This document shows, in pieces, positions 28,507-37,667 of a DNA stretch of 64,000 bases; position 1 is the first letter of the stretch; each line of letters opens with the position of its first letter. The DNA is from Pseudomonas hunanensis. GTDB lineage: Bacteria; Pseudomonadota; Gammaproteobacteria; Pseudomonadales; Pseudomonadaceae. A program made the position numbers and the translations under genes. Location: positions 1 to 64,000 of the forward strand of contig NZ_QJRC01000073.1 in NCBI RefSeq assembly GCF_013393325.1, read 5' to 3'. A model generated the notes under the pieces. That model was not told the DNA's origin. It did no database searches and worked only from the letters and a program-made list of their open reading frames with translations.

Positions 28507-30069
28507 GTGCGTATTTCCACTGCTCAGTTCTATGAGGCCAGCGCCAGTAGCTACTCCAAGAACTTCTCCAGCATGAACAAGACCAACGATCAGGTGACGT
28601 CGGGTATCCGTATCCAGACCGCCGCCGATGACCCGGTCGGTGCTGCGCGCCTGCTGCTGCTGCAACAGCAGCAGGCGCTGTTGGACCAGTACAGCGGCAA
28701 CATCAATACCGTCAGCAATTCGCTGCTGCAGGAGGAGAGCGTGCTCTCCACCATCAACGACGCCATGCAGCGCGCCAGCGAGCTGGCGATTCGCGCCGGT
28801 GGCGCTGGGGTTACCGACTCTGATCGCACAGCCATCAGCACCGAGCTGAAAGAGATCGAGGCCAATATCTTCGGTTTGCTCAACTCGCGCGATGCCAACG
28901 GCGACTACATGTTTGGCGGCTCCAAAAGCACTACGCCGCCCTATGTGCGCAATTCCGATGGCACCTACAGCTACCATGGCGACCAGACCCAGCTGAGCTT
29001 GCAGGTGTCTGATACCCTGAGCCTGGCTACCAACGACACGGGTTTCAGCATCTTCGACTCGGCCAGCAACAAGAGCCGCACCCAGTCGACCCTGCTGGTG
29101 CCTGCCACCGACGATGGCGTGGTCGGGGTGTCGTCAGGCCTGATGACCTCGAGCACCAGTTACAACAACAGCTTCACGGCAGGCCAGCCGTACAAGTTGA
29201 CCTTCACCAGCGCAACCCAATACACCATCACCGATGCCAATGGCCGGGACGTTACGTCTGAAACCCCTACCAACGGTACATTCGACAGCAAGACGGAAGG
29301 GGCCAACCGCATTGCCCTGCGTGGCGTGGAGTTCGAAATCACCGTTACCCTGGAAGAGGGCGCTGATGCCGATGCGGCGGTGGCGGGGCGCGAGTTTTCC
29401 CTGGAGGCACGCCCAGACTCGTTCAATGCCACGCGTAACGGCAACAACACGTCCAGTGCCCAGATCACCAGCAGCAGCGTGACCGACGAAGCTGCCTATC
29501 GCAGCACCTTCCCCAGCAATGGCGCGGTGATCAAGTTCACAGGTCCTGGCGCTTACGAGCTCTATGCCCAGCCGCTGACGGCCGATAGCAAGGCGATAGC
29601 CACGGGTACCTTTACCGCGCCGTCGTTGACCGTGGCCGGGGTGACTTACCAGGTGGCCGGTTCGCCGGAGGCGGGTGACCAGTTCGCGGTCACTGCCAAT
29701 ACCCACCAGAACCAGAACGTGCTGGAAACCATCAGCCAGCTGCGTGCTGCGCTGGACACGCCGGTGACCGGTGCTGGCTCGGCCAATGCGTTGAAGGACG
29801 CGGCAGCTTCGGCCATCGCCAACCTGGCCAGCGCCCGTGAGCAGGTGGACATCACTCGGGGTTCGATCGGCGCCCGTGGCAACTCGCTGGAGATCCAGCG
29901 CCAGGAGAACACCAGCCTGGGCCTGGCCAACAAGACCACCCAGAACGCCATCGGCAACACCGACATGTCGCAGGCGGCCATCACCCTGACCTTGCAACAG
30001 GCCATGCTGGAGGCCTCGCAGCTGGCTTTCTCGCGTATTTCCCAGCTGAGCCTGTTCAACAAGCTTTAA
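28507..30069 (+). CDS. flgL: Hook-filament junction protein FlgL (HAP3)
   Basis: FlgL is the flagellin-like second junction protein. The 520-residue protein starts with RISTAQFYEASASSYSKNFSSMNKTNDQVTSG and ends with flagellin-type helices (MSQAAITLTLQQAMLEASQLAFSRISQLSLFNKL). An enlarged middle domain makes it longer than the roughly 320-residue enteric form. Translation starts with GTG at 28507, 13 bases after flgK. It ends the flgF-flgL unit; a hairpin follows. Confidence 0.96.
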   Translation: MRISTAQFYEASASSYSKNFSSMNKTNDQVTSGIRIQTAADDPVGAARLLLLQQQQALLDQYSGNINTVSNSLLQEESVLSTINDAMQRASELAIRAGGAGVTDSDRTAISTELKEIEANIFGLLNSRDANGDYMFGGSKSTTPPYVRNSDGTYSYHGDQTQLSLQVSDTLSLATNDTGFSIFDSASNKSRTQSTLLVPATDDGVVGVSSGLMTSSTSYNNSFTAGQPYKLTFTSATQYTITDANGRDVTSETPTNGTFDSKTEGANRIALRGVEFEITVTLEEGADADAAVAGREFSLEARPDSFNATRNGNNTSSAQITSSSVTDEAAYRSTFPSNGAVIKFTGPGAYELYAQPLTADSKAIATGTFTAPSLTVAGVTYQVAGSPEAGDQFAVTANTHQNQNVLETISQLRAALDTPVTGAGSANALKDAAASAIANLASAREQVDITRGSIGARGNSLEIQRQENTSLGLANKTTQNAIGNTDMSQAAITLTLQQAMLEASQLAFSRISQLSLFNKL

Positions 30070-30082
30070 GCTGCCCTTTCGC

Positions 30083-30115
30083 GACACAAGGCCGCCCCCA
30101 CATCGGCCTTGTGTC
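30083..30115. repeat. REP-type hairpin after flgL
   Basis: GACACAAGGCCG (30083-30094) and CGGCCTTGTGTC (30104-30115) form a perfect 12-base stem. The arms share the ACACAAGGCCG core of the large repeat after flgE. There is no U-run, so it is a repeat or mRNA-stabilising hairpin more than a terminator. Confidence 0.6.
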
Positions 30116-30356
30116 CGCCTGGTCATTCCTCGAATTCCCCAGTCTCCACACCATTGGCACGGCTTTCGTAGCATTTCAATGTGACCAATGAGTCAAAACG
30201 GTCATCTTCCCTGTATTCTATGCAGCAGCTGTTGCAGCATTTTGTTACCGGTGCGCAGGCGAGCTCTGCCTTCAACCCCTGGCGGTGACGCTCCGGTATT
30301 TGGCGCCCTCAATTCATCGAGTGGTGGTCTTTGGCTGTTTTCATTGGGAAGCCAGA

Positions 30357-31286
30357 ATGATTGGCATCAAAAGCATCGCGAGTTACGTGCCCACCGCTGG
30401 CCTGGACAACTACGTCCAGGGTGCGAAGTTCGGCAAGGACGAAGAGTTCATGTTCGGCAAGATCGGCGCCTCGTTCCTGCCGCGCAAGGCCGAAGAACAG
30501 GAAACCTCCGACCTGTGCGTGGAAGCCGCCCGGGCCCTGTTCGCCAGCAACCCCGACCTTGATCCGCAATCGATCGATGCGTTGATCGTGGTCACCCAGA
30601 ACGGTGACGAAGAAGGCCTGCCGCACACCGCCGCCATCGTCCAGAGCAAACTTGGCCTGTCGACCCGCGTGGCGGCGTTCGACGTGTCGCTGGGCTGCTC
30701 GGGCTACGTGTATGGCCTGTATGCGATCAAGGGCTTCATGGAGGCGGCAGGGCTGAAGAATGGCCTGCTGATCACCGCCGACCCGTATTCGAAGATCGTC
30801 GACCCGGAAGACCGCAACACCACCATGCTGTTCGGCGATGCCGCCACGGCTACCTGGATGGGCGAAGATGCGGTGTGGAACCTCGGCCAGGCGCGTTTTG
30901 GTACTGATGGTTCCGGTGCCGAGCACCTGAAGGTCACCGATGGCAAGTTCTTCATGAACGGCCGCCAGGTGTTCAACTTTGCCCTGGTCAAGGTGCCGGC
31001 GCACCTGCACGAACTGCTGGATGCCAGCGGCCTGAAGTCGTCGGATATCGATGCCTTCTGCATTCACCAGGGCAGTGCGGCGATTGTCGACGCCGTGGCG
31101 CGACGTTTCGAAGAGCAGCACCCGGAGAAGTTCGTCAAGGACATGCTGGAAACCGGCAATACCGTGTCCTCCAGTGTGCCGCTGCTGCTGCAGAAGCACA
31201 TGCTCGATGGCAGCTGGAAGCGTGTGGCCATCAGTGGCTTTGGCGTGGGCCTGTCGTGGGGCTCGGCCATCCTCTATCGCGACTGA
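30357..31286 (+). CDS. Ketoacyl-ACP synthase III-like protein
   Basis: This 309-residue thiolase-fold protein resembles FabH. The catalytic triad is complete: Cys114 in SLGCSGYVYGL, His237 in CIHQGS and Asn268 in ETGNTVSSS. Such enzymes condense an acyl-CoA with malonyl-ACP. Pseudomonads often carry this gene between flgL and fliC. In P. syringae it belongs to the flagellin glycosylation island and affects fatty acids and acyl-homoserine lactones. Here no glycosyltransferase gene accompanies it. The start at ATG 30357 (MIGIKSI) gives the FabH length. Confidence 0.88.
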   Translation: MIGIKSIASYVPTAGLDNYVQGAKFGKDEEFMFGKIGASFLPRKAEEQETSDLCVEAARALFASNPDLDPQSIDALIVVTQNGDEEGLPHTAAIVQSKLGLSTRVAAFDVSLGCSGYVYGLYAIKGFMEAAGLKNGLLITADPYSKIVDPEDRNTTMLFGDAATATWMGEDAVWNLGQARFGTDGSGAEHLKVTDGKFFMNGRQVFNFALVKVPAHLHELLDASGLKSSDIDAFCIHQGSAAIVDAVARRFEEQHPEKFVKDMLETGNTVSSSVPLLLQKHMLDGSWKRVAISGFGVGLSWGSAILYRD

Positions 31287-31302
31287 TGCTCTCAGCTTCA
31301 AG

Positions 31303-31337
31303 AAAAGCGCCCGGCGGCTACCGCCCGGCGCTTTTTT
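31303..31337 (+). terminator. Terminator of the KAS III-like gene
   Basis: AAAAGCGCCCGGCGG and CCGCCCGGCGCTTTT fold around CTA with a single C-C mismatch. A run of six T follows the gene by 17 bases. It isolates the gene from fliC. Confidence 0.9.
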
Positions 31338-31372
31338 ATTGCCTGCCATAAAGCGCTGGCTTGGTGCGCGCT

Positions 31373-31459
31373 CTGTGGGAACGGGTTCACCCGCGAACAC
31401 CGGCGACGCCGGTGCCATCCACCGTGTCGCCTTCTTCGCGGGTAAACCCGCTCCCACAG
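31373..31459. repeat. REP-type inverted pair in the 407-base gap before fliC
   Basis: Arms 31373-31397 and 31435-31459 (25 bases, two mismatches) enclose an inner palindrome CACCGGCGACGCCGGTG. The ACCCGCGAA and TTCGCGGGT ends are typical P. putida REP sequence. The rest of the gap 31287-31693 holds the terminator before it and the sigma28 promoter after it; no other gene is seen. Confidence 0.8.
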
Positions 31460-31587
31460 GGATAGCGGGTTGTGCAAAAAGCGGTATTCAGCCCGTTACA
31501 CAAGGTTTTTGACGCCAATAAACCGCCCTTAAACCCTTGATTTCCCAAGGCTGGCCCCATGCCAGCATTTTTTTTTCGAAAAACCCC

Positions 31588-31614
31588 TCAAGCAACCCGC
31601 GCACCCGACGATAA
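31588..31614 (+). promoter_or_regulatory. Sigma28 (FliA) promoter of fliC
   Basis: TCAAGCAA, eleven bases, then GACGATAA fits the FliA consensus (TAAAGTTT-N11-GCCGATAA), keeping CGATAA. It is 79 bases before the flagellin ATG, and flagellin is the classical sigma28 target. Confidence 0.78.
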
Positions 31615-31693
31615 CTATTACGAAGGTTCTCTAGGCCAATCCGGCGGTTGCCAAGGCCGGAAGCCGCAGTACCCATCCAACGAGGATTTCGTC

Positions 31694-33145
31694 ATGGCTT
31701 TAACTGTAAACACCAACATTGCGTCGATCACCACCCAAGGCAACCTGACCAAGGCCAGCACTGCCCAGACCACTTCGATGCAGCGTCTGTCCTCGGGTCT
31801 GCGCATCAACAGCGCCAAAGATGACGCTGCCGGCCTGCAGATCGCCAACCGTCTGACCAGCCAGATCAACGGCCTGGGCCAGGCTGTGAAGAACGCCAAC
31901 GACGGTATCTCGATCGCCCAGACAGCTGAAGGTGCAATGCAGGCTTCGACCGACATCCTGCAAAAAATGCGTACCTTGGCCCTGTCCTCGGCTACTGGCT
32001 CCCTGAGCGCCGACGACCGTAAGTCGAACAACGACGAATACCAGGCTCTGACCGCTGAGCTGAACCGTATTTCGGACACCACCACCTTCGGTGGCCAGAA
32101 ACTGCTGGACGGCTCGTACGGCACCAAGGCCATCCAGGTTGGCGCCAACGCTAACGAAACCATCAACCTGGCGCTGGACAACGTTTCGGCCAAGAACATT
32201 GGTTCGCAGCAGATCAAGAGCGTTGCCATCACCCCGACCCAGAATGGTGTTGATGCTGGTGATATCGACATTACCGGTAACGGCCAGTCGGCAACGGTCA
32301 AGGTTGCCCAAGGCGATTCGGCTAAAACCATCGCAGCCAACATGAGCGGTGCGATCGGCGGCCTGACTGCCAGCGCCAGCACCGAGGCCAAATTCGAAGT
32401 TGATGCTACTGCAATCGCAGCTGGTACTCCTAAATCGGCCAACTTCGAACTGACCGTCGGCGGCCAAACCGTCAAGTTCGTTGGCGTGACCGACACTGCA
32501 GGCCTGGCTGATCAGCTGAAGTCCAACGCAGCCAAACTGGGCATCAGCGTCAACTACGACGAAAGCAACGGCGGTTCGCTGTCCATCAAGTCCGACACCG
32601 GTGAGAACCTGGTCTTCGGCAACAGCGATGCTACCGCTCAGGCTGGCATCAAGGTAAACGTCAAAGACGGTAACGGTGACTACGCTGCTGCCGGTACTGC
32701 CCTCCTGGCTACTGACCTGACCGTAACTGGCCAGGTATCGCTTGACTCGGCCAAGGGCTACTCCCTGACCGGCGCTGGCGTAACCAAGCTGTTCGCTACT
32801 GGTACTGGCACTGCCGCTACTTCGGTCAAGACCACTATCGCTGATACCGATGTAACTGATGCCGTCAACGCTCAGAACGCTCTGGCCGTTATCGACAAGG
32901 CCATCGGTTCGATCGACAGCGTCCGTTCGGGCCTGGGTGCTACCCAGAACCGTCTGCAAACCACCGTCGACAACCTGCAGAACATCCAGAAGAACTCCAC
33001 CGCTGCCCGCTCCACCGTGCAGGACGTGGACTTCGCTTCGGAAACTGCCGAGCTGACCAAGCAGCAGACTCTGCAACAGGCTTCGACTGCAATCCTGTCG
33101 CAGGCTAACCAGCTGCCATCTTCGGTCCTGAAACTGCTTCAGTAA
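31694..33145 (+). CDS. fliC: Flagellin FliC
   Basis: FliC is the filament subunit. The 483-residue protein begins [17 protein letters not shown] after Met and ends in the C-terminal D0/D1 helices with [22 protein letters not shown]. The surface-exposed middle (about 175-400) is Thr/Ala/Gly-rich and differs most between strains. The start is ATG 31694; the frame happens to stay open upstream. Many codons end in T (GCT, ACT, GGT), unlike the neighbours, as expected for a very highly expressed gene or an exchanged central segment. Confidence 0.97.
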   Translation: MALTVNTNIASITTQGNLTKASTAQTTSMQRLSSGLRINSAKDDAAGLQIANRLTSQINGLGQAVKNANDGISIAQTAEGAMQASTDILQKMRTLALSSATGSLSADDRKSNNDEYQALTAELNRISDTTTFGGQKLLDGSYGTKAIQVGANANETINLALDNVSAKNIGSQQIKSVAITPTQNGVDAGDIDITGNGQSATVKVAQGDSAKTIAANMSGAIGGLTASASTEAKFEVDATAIAAGTPKSANFELTVGGQTVKFVGVTDTAGLADQLKSNAAKLGISVNYDESNGGSLSIKSDTGENLVFGNSDATAQAGIKVNVKDGNGDYAAAGTALLATDLTVTGQVSLDSAKGYSLTGAGVTKLFATGTGTAATSVKTTIADTDVTDAVNAQNALAVIDKAIGSIDSVRSGLGATQNRLQTTVDNLQNIQKNSTAARSTVQDVDFASETAELTKQQTLQQASTAILSQANQLPSSVLKLLQ

Positions 33146-33168
33146 TTCAGGCGCCTGAGTAAAGGGTG

Positions 33169-33193
33169 AAAGGGCGCGTTTACGTGCCCTTTT
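33169..33193 (+). terminator. Terminator of fliC
   Basis: AAAGGGCGCG (33169-33178) pairs with CGTGCCCTTT (33183-33192) around TTTA with one G-U pair, and T-rich sequence follows. It lies 24 bases after the flagellin stop codon and separates flagellin from flaG. Confidence 0.85.
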
Positions 33194-33221
33194 GCCCTTT
33201 TTGACATGAGGAGTTCGAAAC

Positions 33222-33572
33222 ATGGACATGAGTGTCAAGCTGAGCCAGGTGTATCCGTCCGTGTTACCCCAGGCGCCAGTCGCTGATCGGGACCCCGCTG
33301 CACCTGCCAAAGTGCAGGAAGCCGCCGCCCCCGAAAAACAGCCGCACTCGCGCGAAGACCTGGAAAAAGCGGTTGGCGAGATTCGAGATTTCGTCCAGTC
33401 GAGCCAGCGTCAGCTGGATTTTTCCATTGATGATTCAACTGGTCGGGTCGTGGTCAAGGTAATTGCCACCCAGTCCGGTGAGGTGATCCGACAGCTGCCG
33501 TCGGAGCTTGCGCTGAAGTTGGCGCAAAGCCTCAGTGAAGCCAGCAGCCTGCTGTTTGATGATCAGGCATAG
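33222..33572 (+). CDS. flaG: FlaG family flagellar protein
   Basis: This 116-residue protein has the FlaG domain in its second half: LDFSIDDSTGRVVVKVIATQSGEVIRQLPSE (about 66-98). In Pseudomonas and relatives FlaG limits filament length. It lies between fliC and fliD as in other pseudomonads. GAGGAG nine bases before the ATG fixes the start. It has no signal peptide or membrane segment. Confidence 0.92.
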   Translation: MDMSVKLSQVYPSVLPQAPVADRDPAAPAKVQEAAAPEKQPHSREDLEKAVGEIRDFVQSSQRQLDFSIDDSTGRVVVKVIATQSGEVIRQLPSELALKLAQSLSEASSLLFDDQA

Positions 33573-33574
33573 GC

Positions 33575-33589
33575 TGGCATGATTTTTGT
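33575..33589 (+). promoter_or_regulatory. Possible sigma54 promoter of fliD
   Basis: TGGCAT-GATTT-TTGT keeps the -24 element but has GT instead of GC at -12. fliD is RpoN-dependent in P. aeruginosa, so the position, 64 bases before the fliD start, is sensible, but the match is weak. Confidence 0.4.
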
Positions 33590-33652
33590 TGCTGTCGACC
33601 CTTTGATGGATTTATCCGCCAAGGATCCGGCAGCTACTGAACAAGGAGAGCA

Positions 33653-35044
33653 ATGATGGCAGGTACAACAGTCAGCGGTATTGGCTCGGGCATCGATACC
33701 CAGGCGATCGTCGAATCCCTGGTGGCCGCGCAGAAAGCGCCGAAGCAGGCGCAAATCAATACCCAAACGCTGAAGGCAACCACCACGTTGTCCTCTATCG
33801 GCAAGATTCAGGCGGCTTTGGACGCGTTCCGCGGCGCTTTGACCAATATGTCCGATAACAACAGCTTTGGTGGCCTGAGCCTAAAGTCCTCGGATGAGAA
33901 GGTGGCGACCGTGACCATGGGCACCGGGGCTGCCAATGGTTCGTTCAAGTTAATTGTCGACAAGCTGGCGACGGCGTCGAAGGTTTCGACCAAGGTTTAC
34001 GCCAATGGTGCGGGCTCGGTAGTAAACTCCGGCAGCACGCCGACCACCTTGACGATGACTCAGAATGGCAAGGCTTACGATCTCAGTGTTCCTGCCGGTG
34101 CAACCTTGCAGCAGGTGCGCGATAGCATCAATAGCCAGTTTGGTACGGCGGGTCTGAGTGCCAACGTACTGACGGATGCCAATGGCTCGCGTCTGGTTGT
34201 TACCTCTACCAAGATGGGCGAAGGCTCCGACATTACGCTTTCGGGCAACTCGGGTATCGATACCGGCTATACCGTGGTCGAAGAGCCGGCAGACGCCGAG
34301 TACACGCTCGACGGTGTTGCCATGAAGTCCAAGACCAACGACATCAACGATGCCGTCAGCGGGCTCAATATCAAATTGGTGGGTACGTCGCCGACAAGCG
34401 CTACGAGTGGTGAAAAGACAGCGACCATTCTCTCGCTGACCACCAGCTCCACCACCTTGAAGTCGGGTCTCAAGGGTTTCATTGATAGCTACAATGCCTT
34501 GCTCACTGTGATGAACGCAGAAACCAAGGTCACCAAGAATGCCGATGGCTCCATGACTGCTGCGGCGCTGACCGGTGATGCCACGATGCGCACGTTGATG
34601 ACTTCCATTCGTGAAGAGCTCAACGCAGTATCCGGCAACGGTACCTTGAAATCGCTCGCCGCCTTCGGTGTTACCTCCGCTCAGGACGGCGGTGCGCTAA
34701 GCTTGGACGACAAAAAGTGGGACAAGGCTGCTTCCACCAATGCTGCGGACCTGACCAGTATCTTCAATGGCAAGGATGGCCTGCTGGCACGCCTGCAAAA
34801 GGTGACCGAGCCTTTTGCCAAGGCCAGTACCGGCACCCTCGCCGAACGCTCCAAGGTCCTGAGCGAAAGCCTGACCAAGCTGAAGACCGAGCAGGACACC
34901 CTGGACGCCCGTATGGAAGCCCTGCAGAAGAGCCTGCAGGACAAGTACAACAACATGGATACCCTGGTCACCCAGCTGCGCCAGCAGCAGAATTCCGTGC
35001 TCAGCACCCTGAACGCGCTGAACAAGTCGAACAGTGACGATTAA
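33653..35044 (+). CDS. fliD: Filament cap protein FliD (HAP2)
   Basis: FliD caps the filament tip and guides flagellin assembly; in P. aeruginosa it also binds mucin. The 463-residue protein has the N-terminal VSGIGSGIDTQAIVESLVAAQKAP and the C-terminal coiled-coil LTKLKTEQDTLDARMEALQKSLQDKYNNMDTLV that joins it to the junction. Two adjacent ATGs are preceded by AGGAG. It is followed by fliS behind its own sigma28 promoter. Confidence 0.96.
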   Translation: MMAGTTVSGIGSGIDTQAIVESLVAAQKAPKQAQINTQTLKATTTLSSIGKIQAALDAFRGALTNMSDNNSFGGLSLKSSDEKVATVTMGTGAANGSFKLIVDKLATASKVSTKVYANGAGSVVNSGSTPTTLTMTQNGKAYDLSVPAGATLQQVRDSINSQFGTAGLSANVLTDANGSRLVVTSTKMGEGSDITLSGNSGIDTGYTVVEEPADAEYTLDGVAMKSKTNDINDAVSGLNIKLVGTSPTSATSGEKTATILSLTTSSTTLKSGLKGFIDSYNALLTVMNAETKVTKNADGSMTAAALTGDATMRTLMTSIREELNAVSGNGTLKSLAAFGVTSAQDGGALSLDDKKWDKAASTNAADLTSIFNGKDGLLARLQKVTEPFAKASTGTLAERSKVLSESLTKLKTEQDTLDARMEALQKSLQDKYNNMDTLVTQLRQQQNSVLSTLNALNKSNSDD

Positions 35045-35100
35045 TCCGTGAACATTGCATGGAGTCCGGGCATGATGCCGGGCTTCATGTCATCGGCCGG

Positions 35101-35127
35101 TAAAGTTTTTCGCCGCCTGCCCGATAC
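35101..35127 (+). promoter_or_regulatory. Sigma28 (FliA) promoter of fliS
   Basis: TAAAGTTT, eleven bases, then CCCGATAC: a perfect -35 element and six of eight bases at -10, located 44 bases before fliS in the fliD-fliS gap. It would tie flagellin-chaperone synthesis to flagellin synthesis. Confidence 0.75.
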
Positions 35128-35171
35128 AAGGAATATCTCCCCCTTAAGCCTGCCCGTCACGAGGTCGCAAG

Positions 35172-35573
35172 ATGAATCCCATGAGAGCCCTTCGTCAGTA
35201 CCAGAAGGTCAATTCCCATGCCCAGATTTCCGAAGCTACGCCGCATCGCCTGGTGCAGATGCTGATGGAAGGCGGTCTCGATCGCATGGCGCAGGCCAAG
35301 GGTGCCATGGCGCGTGGCGACATTGCGGAAAAGGGCCTGATGCTCGGCAAGGCGATCGACATCATCATTGGTCTGCGCGATGGCCTGCAGCCTGAAAAGA
35401 GTGAAAACCCCGAGTACGTTGAAAAACTCGACGCCCTCTACGTTTACATGACCAACCGCCTGATGCAGGCCAACGTGGACAACGATGCCGGCATTATCGA
35501 CGAAGTTGCCCAACTGCTGATTACCGTGAAAAGTGGTTGGGATGGCATTGCCGATGCTCAGCCTGCCAGCTGA
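35172..35573 (+). CDS. fliS: Flagellin export chaperone FliS
   Basis: FliS binds the C-terminal tail of flagellin in the cytoplasm and prevents early polymerisation. The 133-residue helical protein shows HAQISEATPHRLVQMLMEGGLDRMAQAKGAM and a C-terminal LITVKSGWDGIADAQ, both typical. It precedes a small FliT-like gene. The start is ATG 35172. Confidence 0.95.
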   Translation: MNPMRALRQYQKVNSHAQISEATPHRLVQMLMEGGLDRMAQAKGAMARGDIAEKGLMLGKAIDIIIGLRDGLQPEKSENPEYVEKLDALYVYMTNRLMQANVDNDAGIIDEVAQLLITVKSGWDGIADAQPAS

Positions 35574-35589
35574 AGGCAAGGAGATTACC

Positions 35590-35883
35590 GTGACCGCACT
35601 GCAACGCCTCGATGACACCTGCGACGCCCTGATCGGCGCCTTGGGTGAGCGTGACTGGGAAGCCATCGCCAAGCTGGATGTGGCGTGCCGCACGTGCATT
35701 GACGAGGTGCTGGCAACCCACGCGATGGACCAGGCGTTGCTGCGCGAGAAGCTGGAAGGGGTGCTGCAGGTCTACCGCAACCTGATCGACGTGACAACCG
35801 GTGAACGCCAAGCAATTGCCGAAGAGATGATGCAGATCAATCAAGCGAAAAATGCTTCGAAGGTTTACCATCTGTTCAGTTAA
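35590..35883 (+). CDS. fliT: FliT-like flagellar export chaperone
   Basis: This 97-residue helical protein follows fliS by 16 bases. In enterics FliT binds FliD and controls FlhDC; here FlhDC is absent, so only the chaperone role is expected. The start is GTG 35590, behind AAGGAG at 35579-35584. A longer frame from 35533 would overlap fliS and has no ribosome site. Sequence similarity is too low to be certain, so the call rests on size, helices and position. Confidence 0.65.
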   Translation: MTALQRLDDTCDALIGALGERDWEAIAKLDVACRTCIDEVLATHAMDQALLREKLEGVLQVYRNLIDVTTGERQAIAEEMMQINQAKNASKVYHLFS

Positions 35884-35916
35884 GATGCGCACAACTTAAC
35901 AAAAGGCGCCATAAAT

Positions 35917-35945
35917 TTGACTGTGTGGGCCTTTTTGACTTTACT
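35917..35945 (+). promoter_or_regulatory. Candidate sigma70 promoter of fleQ
   Basis: TTGACT, seventeen bases, TTTACT resembles a sigma70 promoter 107 bases before fleQ. A second TTGACT at 35935 partly overlaps it. No sigma54 or sigma28 site is seen here, in keeping with fleQ being the top of the hierarchy. Confidence 0.45.
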
Positions 35946-36051
35946 AGTGGCTGTTTTCGAATTTCAGACGTCCGAACACTGACCATTCAGTCGGAATGAT
36001 GTCGAGCATGCCCCTGCAGGGCGCCGATATGACTAGGGAAGTTGCTATTGC

Positions 36052-37527
36052 ATGTGGCGTGAAACCAAGATTCTGCTGATCGATGACGACAGCGCGCGCC
36101 GCCGCGACCTTGCGGTGGTGCTGAACTTCCTCGGCGAAGAAAACCTCGCGTGTGCCAGCCATGACTGGCAGCAGGCGGTGGAGCCTTTGTCCTCGAGCCG
36201 CGAAGTGCTGTGCGTGCTCATCGGTACCGTAAATGCTCCGGGCAACCTTCTTGGGCTGCTTAAGACAGTGGCTGCCTGGGATGAGTTCCTTCCGGTTCTG
36301 CTTTTAGGTGAAATTTCTTCTGCAGAGTTGCCAGAGGACCTTCGCCGCCGGGTACTTTCCAACCTGGAAATGCCGCCAAGCTACAGCCAACTGCTGGATT
36401 CGCTGCACCGTGCTCAGGTTTACCGCGAAATGTACGACCAGGCGCGCGAGCGCGGTCGCCAACGCGAGCCCAACTTGTTCCGCAGCCTGGTAGGCACCAG
36501 CCGTGCCATCCAGCATGTGCGGCAGATGATGCAGCAAGTGGCCGATACCGACGCCAGCGTGCTGATCCTGGGTGAGTCGGGCACTGGCAAGGAAGTGGTG
36601 GCGCGCAACCTGCACTACCATTCCAAGCGCCGTGAAGCGCCATTCGTACCGGTCAACTGTGGTGCGATCCCGGCTGAGCTGCTGGAAAGCGAACTGTTCG
36701 GCCACGAGAAGGGTGCCTTTACCGGGGCAATCACCAGCCGTGCCGGGCGTTTCGAGCTGGCCAATGGCGGCACCCTGTTCCTCGACGAAATCGGTGACAT
36801 GCCGTTGCCGATGCAGGTAAAGCTGTTGCGCGTGCTGCAAGAGCGCACCTTCGAGCGCGTGGGTAGCAACAAGACCCAGAGCATCGATGTGCGCATCATC
36901 GCCGCGACGCACAAAAACCTCGAAAGCATGATCGAGGACGGCACCTTCCGTGAAGACTTGTACTACCGCCTGAACGTGTTCCCCATCGAGATGGCGCCGT
37001 TGCGTGAGCGGGTGGAAGACATCCCGTTGCTGATGAACGAGCTGATTTCGCGCATGGAGCACGAGAAGCGCGGGTCCATTCGCTTCAACTCTGCGTCGAT
37101 CATGTCGCTGTGTCGCCACGGCTGGCCGGGTAACGTGCGTGAGTTGGCCAACCTGGTCGAGCGCATGGCGATCATGCACCCGTACGGGGTGATTGGCGTG
37201 TCTGAACTGCCGAAGAAATTCCGCTATGTCGACGATGAAGACGAGCAGATGGTCGACAGCCTGCGCAGTGATCTGGAGGAGCGCGTGGCCATCAATGGCC
37301 ACACGCCGAACTTCAGCAACCATGCCATGCTGCCGCCTGAAGGCCTGGACCTCAAGGACTACCTCGGCAGCCTGGAGCAGGGGCTGATCCAGCAGGCGCT
37401 GGACGATGCCAACGGTATCGTTGCGCGCGCAGCGGAACGTTTGCGTATTCGTCGTACCACGCTGGTGGAGAAGATGCGCAAGTATGGTATGAGCCGCCAG
37501 GGTGGCGAGGATCAGGCAGAAGATTGA
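36052..37527 (+). CDS. fleQ: Flagellar master regulator FleQ
   Basis: This 491-residue NtrC-type enhancer-binding protein switches on sigma54 flagellar promoters and binds c-di-GMP, which reverses its effect on biofilm genes. The degenerate N-terminal REC (about 1-130) lacks a clear phospho-aspartate. The AAA+ domain has Walker A GESGTGKE (174-181) and the sigma54-contact loop GAFTGA (221-226). A C-terminal Fis-type helix-turn-helix includes [16 protein letters not shown]. The start is ATG 36052. It is followed by a terminator, then fleSR. Confidence 0.97.
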   Translation: MWRETKILLIDDDSARRRDLAVVLNFLGEENLACASHDWQQAVEPLSSSREVLCVLIGTVNAPGNLLGLLKTVAAWDEFLPVLLLGEISSAELPEDLRRRVLSNLEMPPSYSQLLDSLHRAQVYREMYDQARERGRQREPNLFRSLVGTSRAIQHVRQMMQQVADTDASVLILGESGTGKEVVARNLHYHSKRREAPFVPVNCGAIPAELLESELFGHEKGAFTGAITSRAGRFELANGGTLFLDEIGDMPLPMQVKLLRVLQERTFERVGSNKTQSIDVRIIAATHKNLESMIEDGTFREDLYYRLNVFPIEMAPLRERVEDIPLLMNELISRMEHEKRGSIRFNSASIMSLCRHGWPGNVRELANLVERMAIMHPYGVIGVSELPKKFRYVDDEDEQMVDSLRSDLEERVAINGHTPNFSNHAMLPPEGLDLKDYLGSLEQGLIQQALDDANGIVARAAERLRIRRTTLVEKMRKYGMSRQGGEDQAED

Positions 37528-37573
37528 CCTTGTTGGGGGTGGTGTTCGCCTCGGCTTCTTTGGTGCCTGTCAG

Positions 37574-37604
37574 ATCGAGTGCCGCCCGCGCGGCGCTCGA
37601 TTTC
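37574..37604 (+). terminator. Terminator of fleQ
   Basis: ATCGAGTGCCGC and GCGGCGCTCGAT form a 12-pair stem with one G-U pair and a CCGC loop, followed by TTT. It ends 74 bases after the fleQ stop codon and leaves fleSR to its own promoter. Confidence 0.7.
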
Positions 37605-37667
37605 CGCCCCACCACATCCCTCAGTCATGGCCGAGTCATGCCCCAGTTATACATTTAACCCCATCCC

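Noticed and set aside
30155..30169. TGGCAC-GGCTT-TCGT before the KAS III gene as a sigma54 promoter
   Set aside because: The -24 half is perfect but the -12 half has TCGT instead of TTGC, losing the GC dinucleotide. It is also about 190 bases from the gene.
33148..33157. CAGGCGCCTG palindrome after fliC as an operator
   Set aside because: It is a ten-base self-complementary word right after the stop codon, next to a clear terminator; words this short are expected by chance in GC-rich DNA.
35051..35085. Hairpin CCGGGCAT/ATGCCGGG after fliD as terminator
   Set aside because: The stem has a mismatch and almost no loop, and no U-run follows; the nearby sigma28 site explains the gap better.
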